Shown here: positions 38,188 to 48,200 of the stretch, in pieces
Layout of the letters: each line of letters starts with the position of its first letter
How positions within the stretch are numbered: position 1 is the stretch's first letter
From: Primorskyibacter aestuariivivens
Lineage (GTDB): Bacteria > Pseudomonadota > Alphaproteobacteria > Rhodobacterales > Rhodobacteraceae
Assembly (NCBI RefSeq): GCF_028023675.1
Contig: NZ_JAQIOZ010000011.1
Coordinates: 1-64,000, forward strand
Direction of reading: 5' to 3'
DNA length: 64,000 nucleotides
Notes under the pieces: model-generated
The model's database searches: none
What the model saw: only the letters and a program-made list of their open reading frames with translations
Told to the model about the DNA's origin: nothing
Program-made: the position numbers and the translations under genes

Positions 38188-39146
38188 GCAACACCTGCCC
38201 GCAACACATCGTGGATATGGACCACCCCCACGGGGCAGTTTTCAGCATCGACCACCATAAGCGCGCCGATCTTGCGCTCATTGAGAATGGCCAGCGCCTC
38301 GGCGGCCAGTATATCGGGCGTCACGGTCACCGGATTGCGGCTGGCCATTTCGCCTGCCGTCATTTCCATCAACCGGCCCATATTGCGCCGCAAATCGCCG
38401 TCCGAAACCACGCCCACCAGCTTGCCATCCTGCACCACAGCCGCGATGCCAAACCCCTTGGAGGTCATGGTCAACAGCGCGTCCCCCATGGCCATATCCG
38501 ATGGCACCAGCGGCAGTTCTTCGCCGCCATGCATCAGATCCTCGACCCGGCTGAGCTGCGCGCCCAGTTTTCCGCCCGGGTGGAAGACCTGAAAATCCTC
38601 GGATTTGAACCCGCGCAACTCCATCACCGCCACGGCCAGCGCGTCCCCCAGCGCCAGCGTCAGCGTTGTCGATGTGGTGGGGGCCAGCCCCATCGGACAG
38701 GCCTCGGGCAGTTTCGGCAGGGTCAGACGGTAATCCGCCGCCTTCATCAAGGTGCTGTCGGGGTTCGACGAAATCCCGATCAGCGGAATCGAGAAGCGTT
38801 TGCAATGCAGGAGGATATCGCGCAGCTCCAGAGTCTCGCCCGAATTCGAGATCAATAGACACACGTCATGGCGCGTGATCATGCCAAGGTCACCATGGCT
38901 CGCCTCGGCCCCGTGCACGAAATAGGACGGCGTGCCGGTCGAAGCGAGTGTCGCGGAAATCTTGCGCCCGATATGACCCGATTTGCCGATACCCGAGATA
39001 ATGACCCGCCCCTCAACTCCGGCCAGAAGCCGAACGGAGCGTTCAAAATCCGCAGGCAAATTGCCCGCAAGGGTCGTCAGGGCCTCCGCCTCGGTCCTGA
39101 GCACGCGGCAGGCCGTCTGGTCAATCTCGCCTTGGGCGTCTGTCAT
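38184..39146 (-). CDS. kdsD: Arabinose-5-phosphate isomerase (KdsD/KpsF)
   Basis: Converts ribulose 5-phosphate to arabinose 5-phosphate, the first KDO-specific step. In 320 residues, the N-terminal SIS domain has SGIGKSGHIGRKISATLAST (about 49-68) and the conserved HGEASHGDLG-type stretch HGAEASHGDLG. Two CBS domains follow in the C-terminal part, including GVVSDGDLRRN. The ATG at 39146 follows GAGGCTCCC; the longer open frame upstream is not supported. First gene of the kdsD-kdsB-kdsA unit. Confidence 0.95.
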   Translation of the reverse strand: MTDAQGEIDQTACRVLRTEAEALTTLAGNLPADFERSVRLLAGVEGRVIISGIGKSGHIGRKISATLASTGTPSYFVHGAEASHGDLGMITRHDVCLLISNSGETLELRDILLHCKRFSIPLIGISSNPDSTLMKAADYRLTLPKLPEACPMGLAPTTSTTLTLALGDALAVAVMELRGFKSEDFQVFHPGGKLGAQLSRVEDLMHGGEELPLVPSDMAMGDALLTMTSKGFGIAAVVQDGKLVGVVSDGDLRRNMGRLMEMTAGEMASRNPVTVTPDILAAEALAILNERKIGALMVVDAENCPVGVVHIHDVLRAGVA

Positions 39147-39223
39147 GGGAGCCTCGTTGTCAGTTGTCGCGCACCAGATACACGTTTGGCCCCGCATGTA
39201 CCAGCAAGTCACGACCGCGCGGC

Positions 39224-39772
39224 TCAGGCCCCGGACGCGAATATCCCGTCTGCATGATCCGTCATGTAGACATGTAGCCAGGGCGTGAACCGGTCGGGAT
39301 GGTGGGCCAGCTCCTCCAGCAACGCGCCGCGCGTCACCCAGCGCACGGCCTGAACCTCGTCCGGGTTGGGCGTCACAGATATAGCATCCATTGTCGTGAC
39401 GACAAAAATCTCGACCACTTCATGCTCGATCAAACCGTCCCCCACATCCGCGCGATATTCGACCTGTTGCCGCCACTTCGGCGCGACACCGGTGATCCCA
39501 AGCTCTTCATCCAACCGGCGGATCGCACAGGTCTCGGGCGCTTCATCCCAGTGTGGATGGGTGCAGCAGGTATTCGCCCAAAGCCCCGGGGTATGATATT
39601 TGCCCTCTGCGCGTTGCTGCAACAATATCCCCTCGGGGCCGATGACAAAGACCGAAACGGCCTTGTGCCGCAGACCTTTGACATGCGCGTCCAGCTTGCC
39701 GACCGGGGTCAGCACGCCATCGACCCATGCCGGGATCTTGGTCGCCAGATTGTCGGTCTGTACCGTCACCAT
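39224..39772 (-). CDS. idi: Isopentenyl-diphosphate delta-isomerase, type I
   Basis: Interconverts isopentenyl and dimethylallyl diphosphate for isoprenoid (quinone, carotenoid, bacteriochlorophyll) synthesis. The 182-residue Nudix-fold protein has the catalytic Cys in WANTCCTHPHW, the Nudix-like RRLDEELGI and the later catalytic Glu region EHEVVEIF. The ATG at 39772 is preferred over a GTG at 39796; AAAGGG lies upstream. It ends 77 bases before kdsD begins, same strand. Confidence 0.94.
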   Translation of the reverse strand: MVTVQTDNLATKIPAWVDGVLTPVGKLDAHVKGLRHKAVSVFVIGPEGILLQQRAEGKYHTPGLWANTCCTHPHWDEAPETCAIRRLDEELGITGVAPKWRQQVEYRADVGDGLIEHEVVEIFVVTTMDAISVTPNPDEVQAVRWVTRGALLEELAHHPDRFTPWLHVYMTDHADGIFASGA

Positions 39773-39948
39773 GCCGCCCTTTCTCTGTTGCGCCACTTTG
39801 GTCGGATCGCGTCATACCGTCATTCCATGTAAATCAACAGCACGAGACCAGCGCCTTGTTGCGCGTGGGCAATCTGTCGCGCCGCGCCGGGTTGACCATC
39901 CCCGTGCCATTTATATCTGTTTGCACCAGAAGCAGAGGAGACATCCAA

Positions 39949-40431
39949 ATGAAGACTCTAGCCATCAGCGGCGCATTCGCCATGTTGCTTGCTGCCCCCG
40001 CATTCGCGGAAAGCCATGGTCCCGACCTGACCGCCACCGGCGACGCGGCCAAAGGCGAGAATGCATTCAAGAAATGCCAGTCCTGCCACGTCGTGCAAAA
40101 TGACGAGGGCGAAGTGCTGGCCGGCCGCAACGGCAAGACCGGCCCGAACCTTTATGGTGTCGTGGGCCGCACTGCCGGCACTGTCGAAGATTTCCGCTAT
40201 GGCAACGACCATATTGCCGCGGGCGAGGCAGGCATGGTGTTCGACGAAGCCACATTCGTGGCTTATGTCATGGATCCCAAAGCTGCCGTTCAGGAAGCCA
40301 CTGGCGACGGCAAGGCCCGCTCCAAGATGAGCTACCGCGTGCGCAAGGAAGACGAGGCAAAAGACCTTTATGCCTTCCTCAAGTCGCTCGCGCCAGCGAT
40401 GGACGAAGAGATGGAAGAAAGCGGCAGCTAA
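39949..40431 (+). CDS. Cytochrome c2-type monoheme cytochrome c
   Basis: Periplasmic electron carrier, 160 residues. Signal peptide about 1-20 (MKTLAISGAFAMLLAAPAFA), heme motif CQSCH near residue 43, TGPNLYGVVGRTAG typical of cytochrome c2, and a probable axial Met in ARSKMSYRV. An acidic tail (MDEEMEESGS) extends the C-terminus beyond classical cytochrome c2. The ATG at 39949 follows AGAGGAG; the long open frame upstream lacks a signal sequence. Terminated by a strong hairpin. It could accept electrons from cytochrome bc1 or periplasmic dehydrogenases. Confidence 0.93.
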   Translation: MKTLAISGAFAMLLAAPAFAESHGPDLTATGDAAKGENAFKKCQSCHVVQNDEGEVLAGRNGKTGPNLYGVVGRTAGTVEDFRYGNDHIAAGEAGMVFDEATFVAYVMDPKAAVQEATGDGKARSKMSYRVRKEDEAKDLYAFLKSLAPAMDEEMEESGS

Positions 40432-40454
40432 GCCGTCCACGGAATGCGAATTTG

Positions 40455-40493
40455 AAACCGCCGGTTCACGCCAGAACCGGCGGTTTTCTTTTG
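40455..40493 (+). terminator. Rho-independent terminator of the cytochrome c2 gene
   Basis: Arms AAACCGCCGGTTC (40455-40467) and GAACCGGCGGTTT (40474-40486), loop ACGCCA, followed by TTCTTTT. A textbook intrinsic terminator 24 bases past the stop. Confidence 0.93.
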
Positions 40494-40822
40494 GGCCATG
40501 TCGATGCGCGCCTGCGTCATTCCGCGCATCCACGGGGGCCGGACCTGTCTCTCACGCGATACATTACCGTTTTATGCGCGCACCAGAGTTCCAACCCGTT
40601 CCGCCCAGCCCGTGAAAGGGGACCGGCATGACCGAAATTGACCCGCTCCGCTTTGTCCTCCTATGCCTGACCGAACCGTCCGAGCGCAGCATGTTCGCCC
40701 AGATCCGCCGCTGGTGGCGCGGAGAGAAAGCGCCGCTTTGATCGTTCCCAAGTGATGTAAATTCGGGATTTTCTTTTCCCGGGGAGCATGCCAGCCTGCA
40801 CCGCGTCTGGAACGGGGGCGGC
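40494..40822. other. Gene-poor stretch before the hydratase gene
   Basis: After the cytochrome terminator about 330 bp remain before the hydratase start. Apart from one possible 37-codon gene (40628-40741) nothing recognisable is seen. A 13-codon frame ending just before that gene's ribosome site could be a leader peptide, but this is weak. Confidence 0.4.
40628..40741 (+). CDS. Possible small protein of 37 residues
   Basis: A short frame beginning MTEIDPLRFVLLCLTE and ending in GEKAPL, with a good AAAGGGGA ribosome site five bases before the ATG. The C-terminal half is basic and Trp/Arg-rich (IRRWWRGEK), compatible with a membrane-associated small protein. No family is recognised. The main support is the ribosome site in an otherwise empty region; it may be chance. 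Confidence 0.35.
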   Translation: MTEIDPLRFVLLCLTEPSERSMFAQIRRWWRGEKAPL

Positions 40823-41674
40823 ATGGATATCGCACATCTGCAAAGCTGGGTCGGCAAAAGCGAAACGCGCCTTGAACGTATCGCGCCTTTCCCGTCGAAT
40901 GCGCTGGCCGCGACGCTGGATCGGGACGATCCGCCCTATGCGGACGGGACCGCGCTCCCGCCGCTGTGGCATTGGCTGCATTTCCTGCCGATCTTCAAGC
41001 TGAGCGATGCTGGCTATGACGGGCATCAGGCTTTGGGGGATTTCCTGCCGCCCGTGCCATTACCGCGCAGGATGTGGGCGGGAAGCCGGTTTCGCTTTCA
41101 CGCGCCGATGCATATCGGAGAGACGCTGCAAAAGACCTCGACGGTCCAGTCGGTGACCCACAAATCCGGGCGCAGCGGGGATCTGGTCTTCGTCACGGTC
41201 AAGCACCTGGTGAGTTGCGAGGACCGGATCGGCATCGACGAGGAACATGACATCGTCTACCGCGACGCCGCCAAACCCGGCGCTGTGCCCCCTCCCCCGC
41301 CAATGGCCCCGGACAGGGGCGATTTTTCGCGAAACATCGACCCCGGCCCGGTACTGTTGTTTCGCTATTCCGCGCTGACCTTCAACGGTCATCGCATCCA
41401 CTATGACCATCCGTTCTGCACCGGCACCGAAGGCTATGACGGGCTTGTCGTGCATGGCCCGCTGCTGGCGACGCTGCTGCTCGACCTGCTGCGAAGACAG
41501 TATCCAGACCGGATTGTGGCCAGTTTCGACTTCCGCGCCCTGTCCACCGTGATAGCCGATCACCCGTTTTCCGTCCATGGCGCACATGGCGACGACGGAG
41601 ATATCCGCCTCTGGGTCCGCCGCCACGACGGCGCACTTGCCATGGACGCCACAGCAAGGTTGAAAGACGTATGA
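40823..41674 (+). CDS. MaoC-like acyl-CoA hydratase (mesaconyl-C4-CoA hydratase-like, HTD2/FAS1-type)
   Basis: A 283-residue double hot-dog protein. The N-terminal half has RRMWAGSRFRFHAPMHIGE, where the GSRF-type motif and H mark FAS1-like dehydratases. The C-terminal half contains FRYSALTFNGHRIHYDHPF and GLVVHGPLLATLLLDLL, which is the HTD2/mesaconyl-CoA hydratase pattern. It likely hydrates a mesaconyl- or itaconyl-type CoA ester. It overlaps the acyl-CoA dehydrogenase gene by four bases, and a CaiB-type CoA-transferase follows, consistent with a short branched C5-dicarboxylate or related degradation route (inference). Confidence 0.8.
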   Translation: MDIAHLQSWVGKSETRLERIAPFPSNALAATLDRDDPPYADGTALPPLWHWLHFLPIFKLSDAGYDGHQALGDFLPPVPLPRRMWAGSRFRFHAPMHIGETLQKTSTVQSVTHKSGRSGDLVFVTVKHLVSCEDRIGIDEEHDIVYRDAAKPGAVPPPPPMAPDRGDFSRNIDPGPVLLFRYSALTFNGHRIHYDHPFCTGTEGYDGLVVHGPLLATLLLDLLRRQYPDRIVASFDFRALSTVIADHPFSVHGAHGDDGDIRLWVRRHDGALAMDATARLKDV

Positions 41675-42822
41675 CCGAGACCCATTCCGAATTGCGCGAG
41701 GCCATTCGTGCCCTCTGCGCCACGTTTCCACCGGAATATCACCGCAGGATCGACCGCAACCGCGCCTATCCCGAAGAGTTCGTGGACGCCCTGACCAAAG
41801 CGGGCTGGATGGCCGCGCTGATCCCCGAGGAATATGGCGGCTCAGGCCTTGGGCTTACCGAGGGGTCGGTGATCATGGAGGAAATCAACCGCTCGGGCGG
41901 CAATTCCGGCGCGTGCCACGGACAAATGTACAATATGGGTACGCTCCTGCGCCACGGATCGGAGACGCAGAAGCAAGAGTACCTGCCGCGCATCGCGTCG
42001 GGCGAGCTACGCCTGCAAAGCATGGGCGTGACCGAACCCACCACCGGCACCGATACGACAAAGATCAAGACCACGGCCAAACGCGTGGGCGACCGCTATG
42101 TGATCAACGGTCAAAAGGTCTGGATATCCCGCGTCCAGCATTCGGATCTGATGATCCTTCTGGCGCGCACCACGCCTTTGGCCGAGGTCACGAAAAAGTC
42201 GCGCGGCATGTCAATCTTCCTCGTCGATTTGCGGGACGCCATTGGCCAGGGGCTGACCGTGAAACCCATCGAGAACATGGTCAATCACGAATCCAATGAA
42301 CTGTTCTTTGACAATCTCGAAATCCCTGCCGAGAACCTCATTGGCGAAGAGGGGATGGGCTTCAAATACATCCTCGACGGGCTCAATGCCGAACGCGCGC
42401 TGATTGCTGCCGAATGCATCGGTGACGGGCATTGGTTCATCGACAAGGTCACCGATTATGCCAGCACGCGCGAGGTGTTCGGCCGCCCCATTGGCCAGAA
42501 CCAGGGCGTGCAGTTTCCCATCGCCGAGGCGCATATCGAGATCGAAGCCGCGAGCCTCATGCGTGACAAGGCCTGTGCGCTGTTCGACGCCGGACAACCC
42601 TGCGGGGCCGAGGCGAACATGGCCAAATACCTCGCCGCCAAGGCCAGTTGGGAAGCGGCCAATGCCTGCCTGCAATTCCATGGCGGGTTCGGCTTTGCCG
42701 CCGATTACGACGTGGAGCGCAAATTCCGCGAGACGCGGCTCTATCAAGTGGCTCCGATTTCGACCAACCTGATCCTGTCCTACGTCGCCGAGCATGTGCT
42801 GGGCCTGCCCCGGTCTTTCTGA
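41671..42822 (+). CDS. Acyl-CoA dehydrogenase
   Basis: A 383-residue FAD-dependent acyl-CoA dehydrogenase that would pass electrons to the ETF encoded at 4.4-6.0 kb. Family motifs are MGVTEPTTGTDTTKIKT (about 112-128), VWISRVQHSDLMILLARTT, GEEGMGFKYILDGLNAERAL and the C-terminal CLQFHGGFGFAADYDVERKF. Substrate cannot be told, but partners (MaoC-like hydratase before, CaiB-like transferase after) suggest a short dicarboxyl or methyl-branched acyl-CoA. Starts within the stop codon of the hydratase gene (ATGA). Confidence 0.92.
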   Translation: MTETHSELREAIRALCATFPPEYHRRIDRNRAYPEEFVDALTKAGWMAALIPEEYGGSGLGLTEGSVIMEEINRSGGNSGACHGQMYNMGTLLRHGSETQKQEYLPRIASGELRLQSMGVTEPTTGTDTTKIKTTAKRVGDRYVINGQKVWISRVQHSDLMILLARTTPLAEVTKKSRGMSIFLVDLRDAIGQGLTVKPIENMVNHESNELFFDNLEIPAENLIGEEGMGFKYILDGLNAERALIAAECIGDGHWFIDKVTDYASTREVFGRPIGQNQGVQFPIAEAHIEIEAASLMRDKACALFDAGQPCGAEANMAKYLAAKASWEAANACLQFHGGFGFAADYDVERKFRETRLYQVAPISTNLILSYVAEHVLGLPRSF

Positions 42823-42826
42823 TCCC

Positions 42827-44005
42827 ATGCAGCCGCTGAAACATATCACCGTTGTGTCACTGGAACAGGCCGTTGCCGCGCCCTTTGCCACCCGCCAGCT
42901 CGCCGATCTGGGCGCGCGGGTGATCAAGGTGGAGCGCCCCGGCACCGGCGATTTCGCCCGCGCCTATGACACCCGTGCGCGCGGTATCTCCTCGCATTTC
43001 GCCTGGACCAACCGGTCCAAGGAAAGCCTGACGCTGGATCTCAAGGACCCCGACGGGCTGGCCGCGCTGCGCAAGCTGATTGCTACGGCAGATGTTTTTG
43101 TCCAGAACCTCGCCCCCGGCGCGGCGGCCCGCATGGGGCTGGACGCGGGTGCGCTGCACGCCGATCACCCCGGCCTGATCCTGTGCAATATCTCCGGCTA
43201 CGGCCCCGACGGCCCGCATCGCGACCGCAAGGCCTATGACCTTCTTATTCAGGCCGAAGCCGGATTCCTGTCGATCACCGGCACCCCCGAGACACCGGCC
43301 AAGGGCGGCATTTCTGCCGCCGATATTGCTGCAGGCATGTATGCCTATTCCAATATCCTCGCCGCGCTGATCGAACGCGGCCAGACCGGCAAGGGGCGCA
43401 ATGTCAACATTTCCATGCTGGAGGCGCTGGCGGAATGGATGGGCTACCCGATGTATTACGCCACCGATGGTGCCCCGCCGCCCGAGCGTGCGGGCGCGTC
43501 CCATGCCACGATCTTTCCCTATGGCCCCTTTGCCACCGGCGACGGCGGCACGGTGATTCTGGGGCTTCAGAACGAACGGGAATGGGCGGTGTTCTGCAAA
43601 TCCGTCCTGAAACAGCCGGATCTGACCAGTAATGCCAGCTTTGCCAGCAATGCCGCCCGCTCGGAAAACCGCGCAGCTCTGACCGCGCTGATCGAGGCGG
43701 GATTTGCCGATCTGGGCGCCGACGATGTCCTCGCGCGTCTCGACGACGCCGGCATTGCAAACGCCCGCATGAACGACATGGCAGGGCTGTGGGCGCATGA
43801 GCAACTGGCCGCCCGCAACCGCTGGCAAATGGTGGATAGCCCAACCGGGGCGCTGCCCGCGCTCCTGCCCCCGGGTCTGGATGCCGAGGATCACCCGAAA
43901 ATGGCGGGCATCCCGACGCTTGGCGCGGATACCGATGCGATCCTTCAAAGCCTTGGCTATACGCCCGAACAGATCGAGGACCTGCGCGCACGCGGCGTGA
44001 CCTGA
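42827..44005 (+). CDS. CaiB/BaiF-family (class III) CoA-transferase
   Basis: A 392-residue family III CoA-transferase. It begins with ITVVSLEQAVAAPFATRQLA and LGARVIKVERPGTGDFAR. The catalytic Asp is expected in DRKAYDLLIQAEAG (about residue 138), preceded by CNISGYGPDGP. The ATG at 42827 lies five bases past the dehydrogenase stop. It may move CoA between a C4/C5 dicarboxylate and its product, as in mesaconyl-CoA or itaconate pathways. Confidence 0.92.
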   Translation: MQPLKHITVVSLEQAVAAPFATRQLADLGARVIKVERPGTGDFARAYDTRARGISSHFAWTNRSKESLTLDLKDPDGLAALRKLIATADVFVQNLAPGAAARMGLDAGALHADHPGLILCNISGYGPDGPHRDRKAYDLLIQAEAGFLSITGTPETPAKGGISAADIAAGMYAYSNILAALIERGQTGKGRNVNISMLEALAEWMGYPMYYATDGAPPPERAGASHATIFPYGPFATGDGGTVILGLQNEREWAVFCKSVLKQPDLTSNASFASNAARSENRAALTALIEAGFADLGADDVLARLDDAGIANARMNDMAGLWAHEQLAARNRWQMVDSPTGALPALLPPGLDAEDHPKMAGIPTLGADTDAILQSLGYTPEQIEDLRARGVT

Positions 44006-44009
44006 TCCC

Positions 44010-44396
44010 TCAGCTCAGCGCCAGTGCCGCCCAAATAATCCCGAGATATGTGATCTGGTGCAGGAACTGGTCCAGCCCGAGGACCAACCAGAACCCTCCG
44101 TCACCGGTGCCCAGCGCCTTGCCGGATACAATGCGCTCCTTGCCCCAGTCGATATGGTAATGCACAACCGCCTCGGCCACCGCGATGGCCGCCACCACAC
44201 CGAAAGCCAGACCACCCAGCGCCAGAACACAGGCTGTCAGAACCCCATGCACCCCGGCATGGGCGATCCCGCCTGCCGCGCCATAGCGGCCCTTGCTTTC
44301 CAGCATCCAGCCAGATTGCAGAACATAATCAGCAAGAACATGTTTGACTTGCAGCCCCAGCAGCGCAAGCAGGAGCCATTGGACATCCGTGCTCAC
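44010..44396 (-). CDS. DUF3307 membrane protein
   Basis: About 128 residues with three or four hydrophobic segments. LLGLQVKHVLADYVLQSGWM and the His-containing HAGVHGVLTACVLALGG resemble the DUF3307 pattern. Function is unknown. A GTG at 44396 overlaps the methyltransferase stop (GTGA), making it a better start than the GTG at 44408. It is the last gene of a three-gene coupled unit with the methyltransferase and the cyclase-AAA protein. Confidence 0.75.
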   Translation of the reverse strand: MSTDVQWLLLALLGLQVKHVLADYVLQSGWMLESKGRYGAAGGIAHAGVHGVLTACVLALGGLAFGVVAAIAVAEAVVHYHIDWGKERIVSGKALGTGDGGFWLVLGLDQFLHQITYLGIIWAALALS

Positions 44397-45265
44397 GGTG
44401 CCAGACACCGATACATGGATACGCGCCCTGGCACGGCCACGCTCCCGTCCGGTTGGACAAATTGCGCAAACTCCTTGCGAATGTCGCGGGCAATCTTTTC
44501 ACGCGTTGCTTCGTCTGGTGACGTCAGACGATAGAGCGTTGAAATGGGGCCAACATACCGGATCGAATGCATCAGAGCCTCCAGCCCGTTGGGGTGACGG
44601 ATCATGATCTCGGACCGCCATCCCCTGATGTCAGCGTAGCCTGCCTTGGTCAGGAGCTCTGTTACGTAGCTCACATCCGAAAACGCCAAAGGTCCGGGGG
44701 CGGGCGCACCGTCATTCGGCTCCTGCTCCAACGGACCCAGATAGGTTTCGGCGATCTTGAGCGGGATGGAAAACCACGGGTTTCCCTCATCCGCCCAACC
44801 ATTAAAGGCGACCGTCGCCCCTTGGTTCAGATGCGCGCGAATATTGCCCAGTGCCAGCACCGGGTCGGAAAAGAACATCATTCCGAACTGCGCAGCACAG
44901 ATGTCGAACCCGGTCTCGTCCAGCGTCTGTGTCTGAATGTCGAGGTCGCGAAACGCGACGTTGTGCATCTTGGCCGCCTCGGCCCGGCGTCGCGCCAGCG
45001 CAAGCAACTCCTTGGACACATCCAAACCCAGCACATATCCCGTCTCCCCCGCGATGCGGGCCATGTCCATCGACATGGTGCCAGAGCCACTGCCGATCTC
45101 CAGCGCGCGCAATCCGGGTTGCAGCGGCAATTGCGCCAAGAGCTGATTCATCGCATCCCGCAGGAAATCATCAAGATCGCGCTGGTTCTCGGCCCAGTCC
45201 TTGCCTGCCTCGCCGTTCCAGATGTCATGCGTCTTGTCGTTGCCGTCGTTGCTCTGTGCACTCAT
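44393..45265 (-). CDS. Class I SAM-dependent methyltransferase
   Basis: A 290-residue protein with the SAM-binding motif ALEIGSGSGTMSMDMARIAG (about 56-75), LGLDVSKELLALARRRAE as motif II and ICAAQFGMMFFSDPVLALG as motif IV (UbiE/Coq5-like). The substrate is unknown. The start ATG at 45265 overlaps the large cyclase-AAA gene stop (ATGA), so it is translationally coupled to that regulator-like protein. Confidence 0.87.
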   Translation of the reverse strand: MSAQSNDGNDKTHDIWNGEAGKDWAENQRDLDDFLRDAMNQLLAQLPLQPGLRALEIGSGSGTMSMDMARIAGETGYVLGLDVSKELLALARRRAEAAKMHNVAFRDLDIQTQTLDETGFDICAAQFGMMFFSDPVLALGNIRAHLNQGATVAFNGWADEGNPWFSIPLKIAETYLGPLEQEPNDGAPAPGPLAFSDVSYVTELLTKAGYADIRGWRSEIMIRHPNGLEALMHSIRYVGPISTLYRLTSPDEATREKIARDIRKEFAQFVQPDGSVAVPGRVSMYRCLAP

Positions 45266-48200
45266 GTCACGCCTTTCTCTGCCCTCTCCACAGCCGTTCG
45301 CGCGGCCTTCAGATCCGATGTTTGCATAGTGGGGGGGAAATGCGCCAGTTCGGTCTGCATCGTGACGACCAGATCGGGTGCATGAGGCACGGCAAGGGTC
45401 AGCGCGCGCAATGCGCAAAAGCGGGATGTTTGCGACTGCGCGATCTCGATGGCCCTGCGGAAAACGGGCAAGGCTGCGTCGGTTCCGTCGCGCTCCAACA
45501 GGAGTTTTGCATGAACCCGCAGCACTTCAGGGAGCACCAAGGCCTCCTGCGAGACGTCGATACGCGCCATGGCCCGCTTTGAGAACTGCCAAGCCGCGTC
45601 CGCGTCGCCCCGGGCACCGGCGATGGTTGCCATGAGCGACAGGTAAAGCGGTTGCAACATATGGCTGCCGGAACTGGCGTATTCGGCATAGCCCTGCTCG
45701 ATGACCGGCCATCCCTGATCGCAACGCCCGTCCTGACACAATCCCCACCCCAAAAGGATACGGCCCACTCCGGAATGGAAGGGAAATTCGAACTTGTCCG
45801 CATGCGCGACCGCGTCTTCGGCGATTGGCAAGAGACGGTCGAGGTCGCGCATCTGATGGTATGTAAACGCGGAAAAAGTCAGAGAGCGTGCCATACTGAA
45901 CGGGTGATCAACCTGGCGGGCCTGTGCAAGCATATCTTCGCAGGTGGTGGCCGCGCGCTCCGGGTCCCCGAGATACCAGTGCGTCGCCCCAAGATAGGCC
46001 ATACATCCCAGCCCCGGATCATCTCCGTAAAGCGCTACATGTTTTCCGGCATCCTGCGCCTGATAGCCGCGCAGCGCAGTTTCAAGATGGTGCCGCGCGG
46101 TTGTCAATTTGCCCAGCATGAATGCCGTTGCGCCCAACGCGCGATGCGCCTCAAGCCGAGCGGCTTCATGTTCCTGCAGCCCCGCATCCTCGGCCAGATC
46201 AAGCAGCGCCTGCCCGGAGGTTTCGGCGCGTTGATACTGCGCGCTCATCTGGTGATACATCCAGAGGCCGCGATGAACCGCAAAGCGATCCGGCACCGAG
46301 CCGAACCCTTCCGACAGGTCCGCCGCCTCGTGAAACAGCGTCCCGACAGAGTCTGCCCCATACCCATCAAGTGCGGACAGGACCGGCCCCAAAGCCAGCA
46401 AAATCCCAAGCCGTTTGACCCGGTTCGCTTCGCTTTCGGACATCCGGTCGAACAGGGCCAGCCCCCGGCGATAATGCTCCGCCGCCTCGCGCAGGGCCGA
46501 GCGCCGCGCGGCGCGATCACCCGCCCGTTTCCACCAATCCACCGCTGGTGAAAAACGTTCCGCCACGGTCATGTGATTGGCCACCTGAAGGGCGTCGGCA
46601 GCGGGCTGTGCAGCCATCAGATCCGCGATCCTGCCATGAACCTTGCGACGGCTTCGGCGTGGCTGGGATTGATAGGCCGCCTCCTGAATGAGCGCGTGGC
46701 GAAAAATATAGGTCGGCTCACCTTCATCCAGCGGCTCGACCAACGCCAGCGTCATCAGACGATCCAACCGACGTTGCACTTCATACTCTGTCTGGCCCGC
46801 CACTTTCACCAGCAAATCGCGCGCAAACTTGCGCCCGATGCAGCTCGCCACCTGTGCCAGCGGCTTGGCATCCTCGGCACTGTCCAGTCGCGATGACAGC
46901 ACCCCTTGCAGGGTTGCCGGGATCGTCATGTGTTCGCCATCGCCCTGTGCGGTCTTGCGTTCCAAAAGCTCACGGGTCAGTTCGTGCACGAATAACGGAA
47001 CGCCGTCCGATGCGTCGATGATACGCTGGCGGGTTACTGCGGTCAGACCGGAGGCCCCGGCCAACCCGTCAATGATCATTTCGGCGGCATCGCTCTCGAC
47101 CCGCGACAGGTCCAGCAGGCGCGCATGCGGATGATCCACCCAGTTCGGCTCGAACATCTGCCGGGTGGTGGCCACGATCATGATCCGGCATGCCGTGCAA
47201 TGCCCGGCGATATGATCCAGAAGCTCTTCGGTCAGCGGGTCGGTCCAGTGCAGGTCCTCAAGGACAAGCAATACCGGCGCACGTTCGGATATGGCGCGCA
47301 GAGCTGCCGTGATCGTGGCGAACCACGCGGCACGACGCGCCTCCGCCCCTTGTCTTTCCGGCACCTCGCCCAGTTCCAGAAGATCGCCCATCCCGTGCAG
47401 GAAATGCTGTGGATCCAGCCCTGCTTGGGTTGCGATCCGCTCAAAGGCATGACGCCGTCGCGCAACATCATCGCCGGGCTGTACCCCGGCACGGGTATTC
47501 AGACAGGACACGACCGGATAAAGCGTTGCATTTTCGTTATAAGGCCAGCACTGCAGCTCAAAGCTCGCAGCCCCCCCAAGCTGACAGGACCGCAGGAAAT
47601 GCCCGACCAGGTGGCTCTTGCCAATGCCCGCCTCACCGGAAATGCGCACCATGCGCAGGCAATTCTGGTTCTGAGCTTCCTCCCACCAGTGCTGCAATTG
47701 CGCCACCGCCCCGTCGCGGCCCTGCAGCGCAATGGTATGACCCGGCGCATTGGCCCCGGTCGGAGCGCGCGCCGTGGTTTGCGACGCGTCCAGCCGCCAA
47801 ACCCCCATCGGCTCGGAAAACCCCTTGAATGTGTCGGCCCCAAGGTCGCTCTTGGCAAAATGCCCCTCCGGCAAGAGCCGCGCGGTGGAAGCATCCAAAA
47901 GGACCTGCCCTGGCGCAGCCTTGGCCTCGAGCCGCGCGGCGAGGTTCGGGGGTTCGCCAAAGACGGTCTCGACCTCGCCCATGCCAGCCTCAAGCCGCCG
48001 ACCGATCAGCACAAGTCCCGTCGCCATGCCCACCCGCATGGACAGGGCACGGCCATCAGGTCCGCGGAGACCGGCCACCGCCTCGAGCATCCGCAAGGAC
48101 GCATGCGCCGCGCGTTGAGGGGCGTCTTCATAGGCTTGCGGCCAGCCGAAATAAACCATGATACCATCGCCGAGATAATTGGCGACATGCCCGCCCCAGC

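Noticed and set aside
46573..46896. Possible small genes inside the cyclase-AAA gene on the opposite strand
   Set aside because: Short antisense frames without ribosome sites inside a continuous 1088-codon gene.
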